This document shows, one piece after another, positions 8,050 through 16,818 of a stretch of 64,000 nucleotides of DNA. This DNA comes from Paraflavitalea sp. CAU 1676 (GTDB lineage Bacteria > Bacteroidota > Bacteroidia > Chitinophagales > Chitinophagaceae), in assembly GCF_029223285.1 (NCBI RefSeq), contig NZ_JARHUJ010000005.1, positions 248,001 to 312,000 of the forward strand. The letters run 5' to 3'. A program made the translations under genes and the position numbers. Within the stretch, counting starts at the first letter, position 1. Each line of letters begins with the position of its first letter. The notes below the pieces were generated by a model. The model searched no databases, was not told the origin of the DNA, and was given only the letters and a program-made list of their open reading frames with translations.

Positions 8050-9276
8050 ATGATCAATCGCAAAATGCCCCTGGCCCAATATAAGGGCACGTATCAGCAG
8101 CCCAATATATTCGGGTACTATGGCAATTTCGGTGGTGCTTATATTCCCGAAATGCTGCACCGCAATGTGGAAGAGTTAAAGAACCGATATATACAGATCA
8201 TGTATGAGGAGTCTTTCCAGAAAGAGTTCCATGCACTGCTGAAAGATTATGTCGGGCGTCCTACGCCCTTGTACCTCGCCAAGAGGCTCAGTGCTCAATA
8301 CAATACGAAGATCTACCTCAAGCGCGAGGACCTGTGTCATACGGGCGCCCATAAGATCAACAATACCATTGGACAGATACTGCTGGCCGAAAAGCTGGGT
8401 AAGAAGCGGATCATCGCCGAAACCGGCGCCGGACAACATGGTGTTGCCACCGCCACCGTTTGTGCATTGAAGGGCATTCAGTGTATCGTGTACATGGGTG
8501 AAAAAGACATCGAACGCCAGGCGCCCAACGTGGCACGCATGAAGATGCTGGGGGCGACGGTGATCCCTGCCACCAGTGGCAGCAAAACCTTGAAGGATGC
8601 TACCAACGAAGCGATCCGCGACTGGATCAACAATCCCGAAGATACCCATTACATCATTGGCAGTGTGGTAGGTCCGCATCCTTACCCCGATATGGTAGCC
8701 CGCTTTCAAAGCGTGATCAGTGAAGAGATCCGCAAGCAATTGAAGGAAGAGACTGGCAGTGAATTTCCTGCGTACGTGCTGGCCTGTGTGGGTGGCGGCA
8801 GTAATGCAGCCGGCGCTTTTTACCATTTTCTCGAAGAGTTTTCCGTGAATCTCGTTGCCATCGAAGCGGCAGGTCATGGTGTACATAGCGGCCTTAGCGC
8901 TGCCACTACCCAATTGGGCAAACCCGGTGTGTTGCATGGCAGCAAAAGCCTGGTGATGCAAACAGCCGACGGACAGGTGGTAGAGCCGCACAGTATTTCT
9001 GCGGGGCTCGATTATCCGGGTATCGGACCGTTGCATGCGCATTTGTATGAAACCGGTCGTGCTACCTTCTTAAGTGCTACCGATGAAGAAGCCCTTGATG
9101 CTGCCTTCAACCTGGCCAGGATGGAAGGGATCATTCCGGCGCTGGAATCGGCCCATGCCTTATCGGCTTTGAAACAATTATCCTTCAAGCCATCCGACGT
9201 AGTGGTGCTTTGCCTCTCGGGCCGCGGCGACAAGGACCTGGCCACCTATATGAAGGCCATGGAGGAGCGCGGTTAA
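8050..9276 (+). CDS. trpB: Tryptophan synthase beta chain
   Basis: A PLP enzyme condensing indole with serine. It shows the Schiff-base Lys102 in HTGAHKINN, the catalytic Glu124 in [14 protein letters not shown], the PLP phosphate loop GGGSNAAG, and CLSGRGDKD near the C-terminus. At 408 residues it is the canonical TrpB1 type expected to complex with TrpA. The first ATG (8050) adds a few residues ahead of the conserved start; ATG at 8065 is an alternative. Forty nt separate it from trpA. Confidence 0.97.
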   Translation: MINRKMPLAQYKGTYQQPNIFGYYGNFGGAYIPEMLHRNVEELKNRYIQIMYEESFQKEFHALLKDYVGRPTPLYLAKRLSAQYNTKIYLKREDLCHTGAHKINNTIGQILLAEKLGKKRIIAETGAGQHGVATATVCALKGIQCIVYMGEKDIERQAPNVARMKMLGATVIPATSGSKTLKDATNEAIRDWINNPEDTHYIIGSVVGPHPYPDMVARFQSVISEEIRKQLKEETGSEFPAYVLACVGGGSNAAGAFYHFLEEFSVNLVAIEAAGHGVHSGLSAATTQLGKPGVLHGSKSLVMQTADGQVVEPHSISAGLDYPGIGPLHAHLYETGRATFLSATDEEALDAAFNLARMEGIIPALESAHALSALKQLSFKPSDVVVLCLSGRGDKDLATYMKAMEERG

Positions 9277-9315
9277 ACCAATTTAAAGACAACAACAAGT
9301 ATACAAGCATCTATC

Positions 9316-10101
9316 ATGAGCAGGATACAGGACCTATTCAACCGGAAAAAAGATCATGTGCTCAATATCTACTGTACAGCAGGTTATCCGAAGCTAAACA
9401 GTACCCTGGAGGTAATGCGGGCCTTGCAGAACAATGGCGCCGATCTCATCGAGCTTGGAATGCCTTACAGCGACCCGCTGGCGGATGGGCCGGTGATCCA
9501 GGCCAGCAGCACCGTTGCACTGGCCAATGGCATGACGATCCAGACCTTATTCGAACAATTAAAGGAAATGCGCAGCAGCGCAGGCGAGGAGCCCATCCGC
9601 GTGCCGGTGATACTGATGGGATACATGAATCCCGTATTGCAATACGGCTTTGAGAAGTTCTGTGCCGATGCGGCAGCCGCCGGCGTCGACGGACTGATAT
9701 TGCCCGACCTGCCCGAATACGAGTTTGAGACAGAATATGGTGCGGTCATAAAGAAGTACGGACTTGATTTTATCTTCCTCGTAACCCCCGAAACTTCGGT
9801 AGAGCGCGTCAAGCGCCTAGATGCATTGAGCACGGGTTTTCTATACGCCGTATCTTCTTCTTCCACAACGGGTAAGGATAAGGATATGGGAGATGTGAGT
9901 GCTTACCTGCAAAAGCTGCAGGACCTGAAACTGAAGAACTCCGTACTCGTAGGGTTTGGTATTAAAGACAAGGCCAGTTTCGAAGCCGCCTGTAAACATG
10001 CCCAGGGTGCTATCATCGGAACAGCTTTTATCAAAGCGCTCGATGGGCAGGAGGACGTAAAGGGTACTGTACAACAATTTTTGAAAAAGGTGTTACAATA
10101 A
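9316..10101 (+). CDS. trpA: Tryptophan synthase alpha chain
   Basis: Cleaves indole-3-glycerol phosphate to indole, which is channelled to TrpB. The catalytic pair is visible: Glu46 (LIELGMPYSDPLADGP) and Asp57 in the same motif. MGYMNPVLQYG, DGLILPDLPEYE and AVSSSSTTG of the phosphate site follow. It is 261 residues. It ends the trp set, but hisH begins only 5 nt after its stop, with no room for a terminator or promoter. Confidence 0.97.
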   Translation: MSRIQDLFNRKKDHVLNIYCTAGYPKLNSTLEVMRALQNNGADLIELGMPYSDPLADGPVIQASSTVALANGMTIQTLFEQLKEMRSSAGEEPIRVPVILMGYMNPVLQYGFEKFCADAAAAGVDGLILPDLPEYEFETEYGAVIKKYGLDFIFLVTPETSVERVKRLDALSTGFLYAVSSSSTTGKDKDMGDVSAYLQKLQDLKLKNSVLVGFGIKDKASFEAACKHAQGAIIGTAFIKALDGQEDVKGTVQQFLKKVLQ

Positions 10102-10106
10102 TACGT

Positions 10107-10700
10107 ATGAGTTTAGTGATCGTTAAATACAATGCGGGCAATATCCAATCTGTATTGTATGCGTTGGAAAGGATCGGTGTGGAGGCTGTGGTAACGGATG
10201 ACCATGAGCAGATCCGCAACGCGGGCAAAGTCATTTTTCCCGGAGTAGGGGAGGCCAGCAGTGCCATGCGCTACCTCAAAGAGCGCGGTCTCGATGAGGT
10301 GATCAGGCAATTGGAGCAGCCCGTGCTGGGCATCTGCCTGGGTATGCAGTTGATGTGTGCTTACAGTGAGGAGAACGATACAACATGCCTGGGCATCTTT
10401 CCGGAACACGTAAAGCAGTTCAGGCCCCAGGCTGGCAGCGCACTCAAAGTGCCCCAGATAGGATGGAACTCGATCTACAACCTGAAGACGGACCTCACAA
10501 AAGACGTGGCGGAGAACAGCTACTGCTATTTTGTGCATGGGTTTTATGCGGCGCTCGGTGAACATACCATCGCTACCACCGATTATGTGCAGCCTTACAG
10601 CGCCGGCCTGCACAAAGACAATTTCTATGGACTGCAGTTTCACCCCGAGAAAAGTGCCAAGGTGGGTGAGCAATTATTAAAAAACTTTCTGAGCCTGTAA
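10107..10700 (+). CDS. hisH: Imidazole glycerol phosphate synthase, glutaminase subunit
   Basis: The glutaminase half of IGP synthase, feeding ammonia to HisF. The triad is Cys77 in GICLGMQLM with His179 and Glu181 in LQFHPEKS. The N-terminal YNAGNIQSV and PGVGEASSAM motifs are HisH-specific and separate it from TrpG. It is 197 residues. It starts 5 nt after trpA and stops 1 nt before the next gene, so it is embedded in a continuous trp-his transcription unit. Confidence 0.97.
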   Translation: MSLVIVKYNAGNIQSVLYALERIGVEAVVTDDHEQIRNAGKVIFPGVGEASSAMRYLKERGLDEVIRQLEQPVLGICLGMQLMCAYSEENDTTCLGIFPEHVKQFRPQAGSALKVPQIGWNSIYNLKTDLTKDVAENSYCYFVHGFYAALGEHTIATTDYVQPYSAGLHKDNFYGLQFHPEKSAKVGEQLLKNFLSL

Positions 10701-10701
10701 T

Positions 10702-11826
10702 ATGGAGATCAAAAATGTCCCTTTGCCCGATGTGTGGCATATGCGCCAAGCAGTGATGTATCCCAGCGAGTCGATCGACTTCGTGAAGCTCGATCTCGAT
10801 GAGCATGGCATGCATTGGGGCGTGTATGAAAAGAGCGAACTGGTATCGGTAATATCGGTGTTCGTTGAGGGGAAGCAGGTGCAATTCCGCAAGTTTGCTA
10901 CCAGCGTGCATCATCAGGGAAAAGGTTATGGGTCGACCCTGTTGCAGTATGTGATCGACTGGGCCAGGCATCATGGCATGCACTCCATGTGGTGCAACGC
11001 GCGCCTGAATGCCACATCCATCTACAAGAAATTTGGTATGCAGGCTACCGGCGCCACCTGGCACAAGTATGGCCTCGAATTCATTAAAATGGAAAAACAG
11101 TTACAGCGAACCATGCAGATCATCCCTGCCATCGATATTATTGACGGAAAATGTGTACGCCTTACCCAGGGTGATTACGAACGAAAGAAAATATACAATG
11201 AGCATCCGCTCGAAGTAGCGCTCGAATTCCAGGATGCCGGTTTAAAAAGGTTGCACCTGGTTGACCTCGACGGTGCCAAGGCCGGTGCAGTAAAGAACTG
11301 GAAAGTGCTGGAAACCATCGCGGCAAAAACCAGTATGGTCATTGATTTTGGTGGCGGCATCAAGACCGACAAGGACGTGAACATTGTTTTCAACTCCGGT
11401 GCCGCTTTGGCAACGGTGGGTAGCATTGCTGTCAAGAACGAACAGGAGTTCGTAAAGTGGCTGCTGACCTATGGGGCCGATAAGTTCCTGCTGGGCGCCG
11501 ATGTGAAAGACGAAAAGATCGCCGTAGCCGGCTGGCTCGAAACCACCGATGTATGGATCTATGATTTCATTCAGAAATATATCGGGCATGGCGTGCAGCA
11601 GCTATTCTGCACCGACGTGAGCAAAGACGGTTTATTGCAGGGACCTTCTATCGATCTCTACAAGAACATCATTACCAAATTCCCCGACCTGCATTTCATA
11701 GCCAGCGGCGGCGTCAGCAATATGGACGATGTATTGGAGTTGAAAGCGATCGGCTGCAGTGGCGTCATCATTGGCAAAGCGATCTATGAAGGCCGTATCA
11801 CGATCAAGGATCTGGCTACATTATAA
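10702..11826 (+). CDS. hisA: GNAT acetyltransferase-HisA fusion (ProFAR isomerase)
   Basis: One uninterrupted 374-codon frame encodes two domains. Residues 1 to about 130 are a GCN5-type acetyltransferase with the acetyl-CoA loop HHQGKGYGSTLL (residues 70-81). From Met138 follows a complete HisA barrel: IIPAIDIIDGKCVRL (first catalytic Asp145), VDLDGA, DFGGGIK, CTDVSKDG (second Asp305) and ASGGVSN. The linker is only about 7 residues (KQLQRT). HisA might also be made alone from the internal ATG at 11113. HisA isomerises the aminotimidazole ribotide ProFAR. Fusion to a GNAT domain is not a standard HisA architecture. Confidence 0.93.
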   Translation: MEIKNVPLPDVWHMRQAVMYPSESIDFVKLDLDEHGMHWGVYEKSELVSVISVFVEGKQVQFRKFATSVHHQGKGYGSTLLQYVIDWARHHGMHSMWCNARLNATSIYKKFGMQATGATWHKYGLEFIKMEKQLQRTMQIIPAIDIIDGKCVRLTQGDYERKKIYNEHPLEVALEFQDAGLKRLHLVDLDGAKAGAVKNWKVLETIAAKTSMVIDFGGGIKTDKDVNIVFNSGAALATVGSIAVKNEQEFVKWLLTYGADKFLLGADVKDEKIAVAGWLETTDVWIYDFIQKYIGHGVQQLFCTDVSKDGLLQGPSIDLYKNIITKFPDLHFIASGGVSNMDDVLELKAIGCSGVIIGKAIYEGRITIKDLATL

Positions 11827-11844
11827 GACCATAAAACGAATAAG

Positions 11845-12606
11845 GTGTTAACAAAGCGTATTATCCCCTGCCTCGATATCAAGGACGGTCGTACCGTGAA
11901 GGGAACCAATTTTGTGAACTTAAGAGATGCCGGTGATCCCGTGGAGTTGGGAGCATTGTATGCGCAGCAGGGTGCGGATGAGCTGGTGTTTCTCGATATC
12001 ACGGCCACCAACGAGCGTCGTAAGACGCTGAGCGAACTGGTGAACCGCATTTCGCACCATATCAATATTCCCTTTACTGTGGGCGGTGGCATCAGCAGCG
12101 TGGAAGACGTGCAGGTGTTGTTGCAGAACGGAGCCGACAAGATATCGGTGAACACGGCAGCCTTTAAACGTCCGGAACTGATCGGCGAGCTGGCCAAAGA
12201 GTTTGGAAGCCAATGCGTGGTACTGGCCATCGATACCCGCCTGGAAGCCGACGGGGAGTGGTATGTGTACCTTAATGGCGGTCGCGTAAAGACCGAAGCG
12301 AAATGCTTCGATTGGGCCAGGCAGGGCGTGGAGCTCGGCGCTGGGGAGATTCTGCTTACCTCCATGAACCATGATGGTACCAAACAAGGCTTTGCGCTCG
12401 ATATTACCCGCAGGCTGGCAGAAGCCCTGCCGGTGCCGGTGATCGCCAGTGGCGGCGGTGGCACCATGGAGCATTTTGTGGATGTATTTGGCCAGGGCAA
12501 AGCCGACGCTGCATTGGCCGCCAGCATCTTCCATTTTAAGGAGATCAGTATTCCGGAATTAAAGGGATATTTGCAGGGCAAACAAATAGCCATCAGGCCT
12601 GCATGA
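11845..12606 (+). CDS. hisF: Imidazole glycerol phosphate synthase, cyclase subunit
   Basis: The cyclase/lyase half of IGP synthase. The catalytic pair is Asp11 ([11 protein letters not shown]) and Asp130 (VVLAIDTR). [16 protein letters not shown] and [10 protein letters not shown] phosphate-site motifs are present. It has 253 residues. The start is GTG at 11845, 18 nt after hisA; no ATG is available at the conserved N-terminus. Its TGA stop overlaps the ATG of a 53-codon gene by 4 nt. Confidence 0.97.
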   Translation: MLTKRIIPCLDIKDGRTVKGTNFVNLRDAGDPVELGALYAQQGADELVFLDITATNERRKTLSELVNRISHHINIPFTVGGGISSVEDVQVLLQNGADKISVNTAAFKRPELIGELAKEFGSQCVVLAIDTRLEADGEWYVYLNGGRVKTEAKCFDWARQGVELGAGEILLTSMNHDGTKQGFALDITRRLAEALPVPVIASGGGGTMEHFVDVFGQGKADAALAASIFHFKEISIPELKGYLQGKQIAIRPA

Positions 12607-12764
12607 TCCTCATCGAACTCATAGTGGCTCTTTACTTGTTTTTTTGCATGAAAAATAAACAAGCCGACCGCGAACGCATCCGACGTGCCCGCCTTCTGGA
12701 AAAGCAGGAGGAATTGATGGAATCACTAAAGGCCAGGAAAGCCGATAAAGGAAACGAACAATGA
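12603..12764 (+). CDS. 53-residue single-pass membrane microprotein between hisF and hisIE
   Basis: A short ORF whose ATG overlaps the hisF stop (ATGA, 12603-12606) and whose TGA overlaps the hisIE start (ATGA, 12761-12764). The product has an N-terminal membrane helix ([14 protein letters not shown]) followed by a charged, Arg/Glu/Lys-rich helix (about residues 17-47) with coiled-coil character. The double 4-nt overlap indicates translational coupling with both neighbours, strong evidence that it is translated. No family is recognised. It could tether His enzymes to the membrane or simply be a coupling element; both are speculation. Confidence 0.75.
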   Translation: MILIELIVALYLFFCMKNKQADRERIRRARLLEKQEELMESLKARKADKGNEQ

Positions 12765-13363
12765 TGAAAGTAGATTATAAGAAATATGCCGACGGACTCG
12801 TACCTGCCATTGTGCAGGACTTCAAGACCCATAAAGTTTTGATGCTGGGTTTCATGAATGAAGAGGCGGTTAAAAAAACTATGTCCGAGGGCAAGGTTAC
12901 TTTTTTTAGCCGCAGCAAGCAACGCCTGTGGACGAAAGGCGAGGAGAGTGGCAACCACCTGCTGGTAAAGGAAATACTGTCCGATTGCGACGACGACACC
13001 ATTCTCATTAAAGCACAGCCACTGGGGCCTACCTGCCACACGGGGGCTGATACCTGCTGGAGCGAACGCAACCATTCGGAAGATTTTCTTTACTACCTGG
13101 AAGATATCATCGAACTGCGTAAGAAGAGCAGTGATGAGAAATCATACGTGCGTTCCCTCTTTGGCAAAGGGATCAACAAGATTGCCCAGAAAGTAGGGGA
13201 GGAAGCCGTGGAAACCGTGATCGAGGCTAAGGACAACAACGACGAACTGTTCCTGAACGAAGCGGCCGATCTCCTGTTCCATTATTTGATTTTACTTAAC
13301 GCAAAAGGTCATAATTTACAGTCGGTTGTAAATATCCTACAGCAAAGACATTCAAATAAGTAG
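12761..13363 (+). CDS. hisIE: Bifunctional phosphoribosyl-AMP cyclohydrolase / phosphoribosyl-ATP pyrophosphatase
   Basis: Catalyses the second and third steps of histidine synthesis. The N-terminal HisI domain (about 1-105) has the metal-binding set DCDDDTILIK (Cys76) and GPTCHTGADTCW (Cys92, Cys99). The C-terminal HisE domain has KVGEEAVETVIEAK and NEAADLLFHYLILL, the MazG-like metal site. It is 200 residues, normal for the fused form. ATG at 12761 overlaps the upstream microprotein by 4 nt. It completes the distal his cluster. Confidence 0.96.
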   Translation: MMKVDYKKYADGLVPAIVQDFKTHKVLMLGFMNEEAVKKTMSEGKVTFFSRSKQRLWTKGEESGNHLLVKEILSDCDDDTILIKAQPLGPTCHTGADTCWSERNHSEDFLYYLEDIIELRKKSSDEKSYVRSLFGKGINKIAQKVGEEAVETVIEAKDNNDELFLNEAADLLFHYLILLNAKGHNLQSVVNILQQRHSNK

Positions 13364-13369
13364 TTCTCT

Positions 13370-14455
13370 ATGAAGCAGTTACTGGTACTGATAGCATTAT
13401 TGCCCTTGGGCTTACTGGCGCAAACCGGGTTTGTGATCAAAGGAAAAGTGACGGGGCTGCCCGAAGCTTCGAAAGTAACGCTTACCGATGTCAATAACCC
13501 CACGGATACTTTGTCGCGCGGCAAGGTCGTTCATGGCGGTTTCGAACTGAAAGGAACTATCAAAGAAGCTAACCTCTATCAGTTGAACTTCGATGGCGTT
13601 CAAAAAAAGGCCATGCTGTTCATCGGTAACGACCAGGTAACTGTAGAAGGAAATATAGAGCAGGTGCAGCAGCTGGACATCAAAGGCTCATCCATTCACA
13701 ATGATTTTGTGGCCTTCCAGAATACCTTCAATCCGCTTTTCCGTAAGCTTACAGAAATGAACCAGCAATTGTATGCAAAGCCCAATGTACAGCCTGGTGA
13801 TTCGATCATGGTGGCCTATATGGCCCATGTAAATTCCATCAAGGCTACGTTGGAACAATTCGTGACCGAGCGAAAGACATCGCCGGTGGCTCCTTTCGTG
13901 CTGGTGGTTACCAGCGAGCTGGAACAGGACATCTCCGTGCTGGAAAAAAACTACAACCTGTTGGCGGAAACCGGAAAGGAGGGCTTCTACGGAAAGATCT
14001 TGAAACAACGCATCGACGATAATAAGATTGGTGCCATCGGTTCGGATGCGATGGATTTTACACAAGCCGACACAACCGGCAAGCCGGTTACGCTGGCCTC
14101 CTTCCGTGGCAAATATGTATTGATCGATTTTTGGGCCAGCTGGTGCCGCCCGTGCCGGGTGGAGAACCCCAACGTGGTCAATGCTTTCAATAAGTTCAAG
14201 GATAAAAACTTCACCGTGCTGGGCGTTTCGCTCGACCGCGAAAAGCAACCTTGGTTGCAGGCTATCAAGGACGATAACCTTACCTGGACGCATGTCAGCG
14301 ACCTCAAGTTCTGGAGCAATGAAGTAGCACAGATGTATCGCGTGCAAGGCATACCGCAAAACTTCCTCATCGATCCCAATGGCAAGATCATCGGTAAGAA
14401 CCTGCGTGGCGAAGGCCTGCAAGCGAAGCTGTGTGAGCTCCTGGGCTGCAATTAA
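13370..14455 (+). CDS. Exported TlpA-like thiol:disulfide oxidoreductase with DUF4369-type N-terminus
   Basis: A 361-residue protein with a signal peptide (residues 1-17, ending LLAQ). An N-terminal beta-rich region resembles DUF4369 (about 20-110), and a C-terminal thioredoxin/AhpC-TSA domain has the redox motif WCRPC (Cys259, Cys262) in DFWASWCRPC. It is expected in the periplasm or surface-anchored, acting on disulfides. It starts 6 nt after hisIE, so it is probably the last gene of the trp-his unit, although its function has no evident link to amino-acid synthesis. The family is common and highly paralogous in this phylum. Confidence 0.88.
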   Translation: MKQLLVLIALLPLGLLAQTGFVIKGKVTGLPEASKVTLTDVNNPTDTLSRGKVVHGGFELKGTIKEANLYQLNFDGVQKKAMLFIGNDQVTVEGNIEQVQQLDIKGSSIHNDFVAFQNTFNPLFRKLTEMNQQLYAKPNVQPGDSIMVAYMAHVNSIKATLEQFVTERKTSPVAPFVLVVTSELEQDISVLEKNYNLLAETGKEGFYGKILKQRIDDNKIGAIGSDAMDFTQADTTGKPVTLASFRGKYVLIDFWASWCRPCRVENPNVVNAFNKFKDKNFTVLGVSLDREKQPWLQAIKDDNLTWTHVSDLKFWSNEVAQMYRVQGIPQNFLIDPNGKIIGKNLRGEGLQAKLCELLGCN

Positions 14456-14465
14456 AAGATACAAA

Positions 14466-14499
14466 CCTTGCCCGGAGGCGCTAGGCCCGCCAGGCAAGG
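14466..14499. repeat. GC-rich interrupted palindrome at the end of the trp-his operon
   Basis: CCTTGCC (14466-14472) pairs with GGCAAGG (14493-14499) and an inner GGCG/CGCC pair continues the stem. There is no T-run on either side, so it is not a classic terminator. It lies 11 nt after the TlpA gene stop. It could be a dispersed palindromic repeat or an mRNA 3'-end stabiliser. Confidence 0.5.
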
Positions 14500-14512
14500 C
14501 GATCCTTCTCTG

Positions 14513-15625
14513 TTAGTTCACGTCTTTACCTTCCTGCAGCAGCAGGAGCATTCTCTGTACATTATCTTTATTGACTTTATCAGGCGCCTGCGGCAACGCT
14601 TTCTGCGCATACTCTGCGGCTTTCTTATAATTGGCCAGGGCCGAGTACCCCCGCATCATACCCATATTGGTCGTAAATACATTGGGCGTTTTATCGTAAT
14701 TCAATTTAAAGGCATCGAAAGCCTCTTTGTACTTCTTCTGTTGTAATAACTGGCGTGCATAGTTGTGTATCTGTGGAGCAGTACCCAAAGGCAACGCCTC
14801 TTTCATCAGGGCATCAGCTTCGGCCTGCCGGTTGAGCTTCGAAAGTATCTGTGCTTTGGTCGAGAGTGTATTGAAATTGCTGGTGCCCACGAACGGCCCG
14901 CTGATCGCCTGATCGGCCCAGGCGAGGGCTTCTTTCAGGTTAACGTTGTTGACTACACAATAAGCGGCGGCCTGGTTCCAGTTTTGCCATCCGCTCGAGA
15001 AACTCTTTTCGCTGCGCAATTCATTGCGGAAGGAAGCAAGTTGCAGGTTGATGTGGTCTGTTTCCACACGGAACGGAAACCGTAGTTTTTCCCACTCCAG
15101 GGCTATTGTTGCCGATGAGTCGGTTTGATCGAGAAACTCGAACCTGAGCCATTCTACGCTCTTATCCAGCGATACTGGTTGAATGGGGATGCGGAGTGCA
15201 TCTTCTTTATCATCGTAAAAGAAACTGCCCCAGGAGGTATGGTTCTTTGATAATATCAGGGTGGAGCTGAGTGAATCATACGCAATGAACAATCCATACT
15301 GGCCGGCCGGGAGTGGCTTGCCCTGTATCATCACCGGGGTAGAAAATTCAATGACGGTATTCTCGTTGGCCCCTGCCCGCCAGGGAGCGTGCTTACTGGT
15401 ACCAAAGCCAAGGTCGGCATATCCCTTGTGCACGAGCTGTCCCCAGATCTTGCCTTCGCGGCCTTTTACACCTGGCCGGCAGTATTCAATAGAGACGTCG
15501 GTAACGCCTATGTTTTCGCTGATGGATGCTTTCTTGTTACCTCCTTCGGGGGCGGTTGTAAGTTGCGCCTGTCCGTTAATATGAAGGCATAACAGCAAGG
15601 TTGCTGTGAGTAGTTGGCATTTCAT
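14513..15625 (-). CDS. Exported DUF2911 domain protein with TPR-like C-terminus
   Basis: A 370-residue protein with a Sec signal peptide (cleavage near GQA-Q, residue 20). The DUF2911 domain (about residues 30-175) carries the hallmark APWRAGANENTVIEF. The remainder is helical with tetratricopeptide-like repeats (residues about 235-360). DUF2911 proteins are abundant in Bacteroidota and functionally undefined. The gene is convergent with the trp-his unit. A TAGCTTTA sequence upstream (reverse strand, 15654-15647) is one base off the phylum's -7 box. Confidence 0.85.
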   Translation of the reverse strand: MKCQLLTATLLLCLHINGQAQLTTAPEGGNKKASISENIGVTDVSIEYCRPGVKGREGKIWGQLVHKGYADLGFGTSKHAPWRAGANENTVIEFSTPVMIQGKPLPAGQYGLFIAYDSLSSTLILSKNHTSWGSFFYDDKEDALRIPIQPVSLDKSVEWLRFEFLDQTDSSATIALEWEKLRFPFRVETDHINLQLASFRNELRSEKSFSSGWQNWNQAAAYCVVNNVNLKEALAWADQAISGPFVGTSNFNTLSTKAQILSKLNRQAEADALMKEALPLGTAPQIHNYARQLLQQKKYKEAFDAFKLNYDKTPNVFTTNMGMMRGYSALANYKKAAEYAQKALPQAPDKVNKDNVQRMLLLLQEGKDVN

Positions 15626-15965
15626 GCAGTTTTGTTTTAGTGTTACTAAAGCTATCCTATTTAGAGACGGAAGGGAAGGGAATTGGGACCTTCTGTCGAA
15701 ACCGCAGGATGAACTGACTTAATCATTGACCTGAGGTAAATGCCTCGGGAAGTATTCTTGAATGATGTGTATGCTATTGATTATCAGCGGAAACAGTTGC
15801 TTGTTAGCCGGCACTGGCCATTCGGCGGCCGGAACCTGTTGTTAATAGACGTTGGCCGCCCCCGCTGCAATTCATAGGTCGTTTGCTACCATTCATTAAA
15901 TAAACGGCACTGTTCACTAAGTGGGTTTTAAATAGGGAGGTGAGCCTGCTTTACTTTGCAGTGGA
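15626..15965. other. Intergenic region between divergent genes
   Basis: About 340 bp separating two divergently transcribed genes, so it should hold both promoters. I see no small ORF, strong hairpin or repeat in it. The only candidate signal is the near-consensus -7 box for the leftward gene. Confidence 0.5.
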
Positions 15966-16607
15966 ATGATATTACGAAGTTTCATATCGAGGGTGTTGAT
16001 CACCCTGCTATTATTTCCCACTCTGCATCTGCAGGGACAAAAAACTTTATCTATGACTGGTGAGTATTATCTGCGGGGTGTGATGGAAGTCGCTTCCGGC
16101 TTCAAGCTGAATGCTGATTCTTCTTTTCAATTCTTCTTTTCTTATGGTGCACTGGACCGTTATGGAACCGGTCAATGGCAGGTGAAGGATGGAAAGCTGA
16201 TCTTCAACAGCCGGCCGCAGCCCGCGAAGGATTTTGCGCTGGTTACCAGCAAAGCGGTACCGGGCAATCATACCACGATCCGCATCATCGACAGCAATGC
16301 TTTTTTGCTGTCTTATGTGCATGCGAAGTTCTCTCCCGGAAGCGATCAATCCCTGATGACCGACAAAAAAGGCATGATCGTATTGCCGAAGCTACGCCTG
16401 GACTCAGTCTCCTTGCTGTTCGAATTCTGCCCCGAGCGTTATTCTACTTTTCCTGTTGCGGATAGTACGCATAATTTTTTCGAGTTCAGGTTCGAGCCCT
16501 GGCTCATGGAAGTGTTTTTCAACAACTTCTCGCTGCAGGTCGATGAAAATGGACTGTTGGGCAGGCACCCGCTGATGAAGGGTGCGGAATTCAGGTATAA
16601 TAAATAA
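15966..16607 (+). CDS. Secreted hypothetical protein
   Basis: A 213-residue protein with a Sec signal peptide (hydrophobic residues about 8-22, cleavage near LQG-Q). The mature part is rich in aromatic and beta-forming stretches (TGEYYLRGVMEV, GTGQWQVKDGKLIF) reminiscent of lipocalin-like or copper-resistance-like small beta domains, but I cannot assign a family. It stands alone between divergent and convergent neighbours. Real coding is supported by length, signal peptide and codon pattern. Confidence 0.7.
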   Translation: MILRSFISRVLITLLLFPTLHLQGQKTLSMTGEYYLRGVMEVASGFKLNADSSFQFFFSYGALDRYGTGQWQVKDGKLIFNSRPQPAKDFALVTSKAVPGNHTTIRIIDSNAFLLSYVHAKFSPGSDQSLMTDKKGMIVLPKLRLDSVSLLFEFCPERYSTFPVADSTHNFFEFRFEPWLMEVFFNNFSLQVDENGLLGRHPLMKGAEFRYNK

Positions 16608-16665
16608 CAGCGCTCATCGTTATGAGGCTGGTTCCCATTTACTAACCCCCTATTTATAACTGTTT

Positions 16666-16743
16666 ATGTGGCTGTCATTTGTACTGTATATGGCCGTAAC
16701 CTTTGCCCTGTTGATCTTTCAATTGCGGCGTAAAGGGGCTTAA
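16666..16743 (+). CDS. Possible 25-residue membrane microprotein
   Basis: A short ORF encoding one hydrophobic helix ending in QLRRKGA, a positive-inside pattern. It sits 58 nt after the preceding gene and directly before a strong terminator hairpin, so it would be the last cistron of that transcript. Evidence is limited to its composition and position; it may be fortuitous. Confidence 0.3.
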   Translation: MWLSFVLYMAVTFALLIFQLRRKGA

Positions 16744-16756
16744 TACAGCAACCCAT

Positions 16757-16801
16757 TAAAAGCAAAGGCCCGGTAACATTGTTGCCGGGCCTTTGCTTTA
16801 T
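16757..16801. terminator. Bidirectional terminator between convergent genes
   Basis: A 15-bp perfect stem (16759-16773 with 16785-16799), an 11-nt loop and short T or A runs on each side. It lies between the rightward hypothetical gene and the leftward PBP1A gene. Confidence 0.85.
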
Positions 16802-16818
16802 GTCAAGAGTTTTAACTG

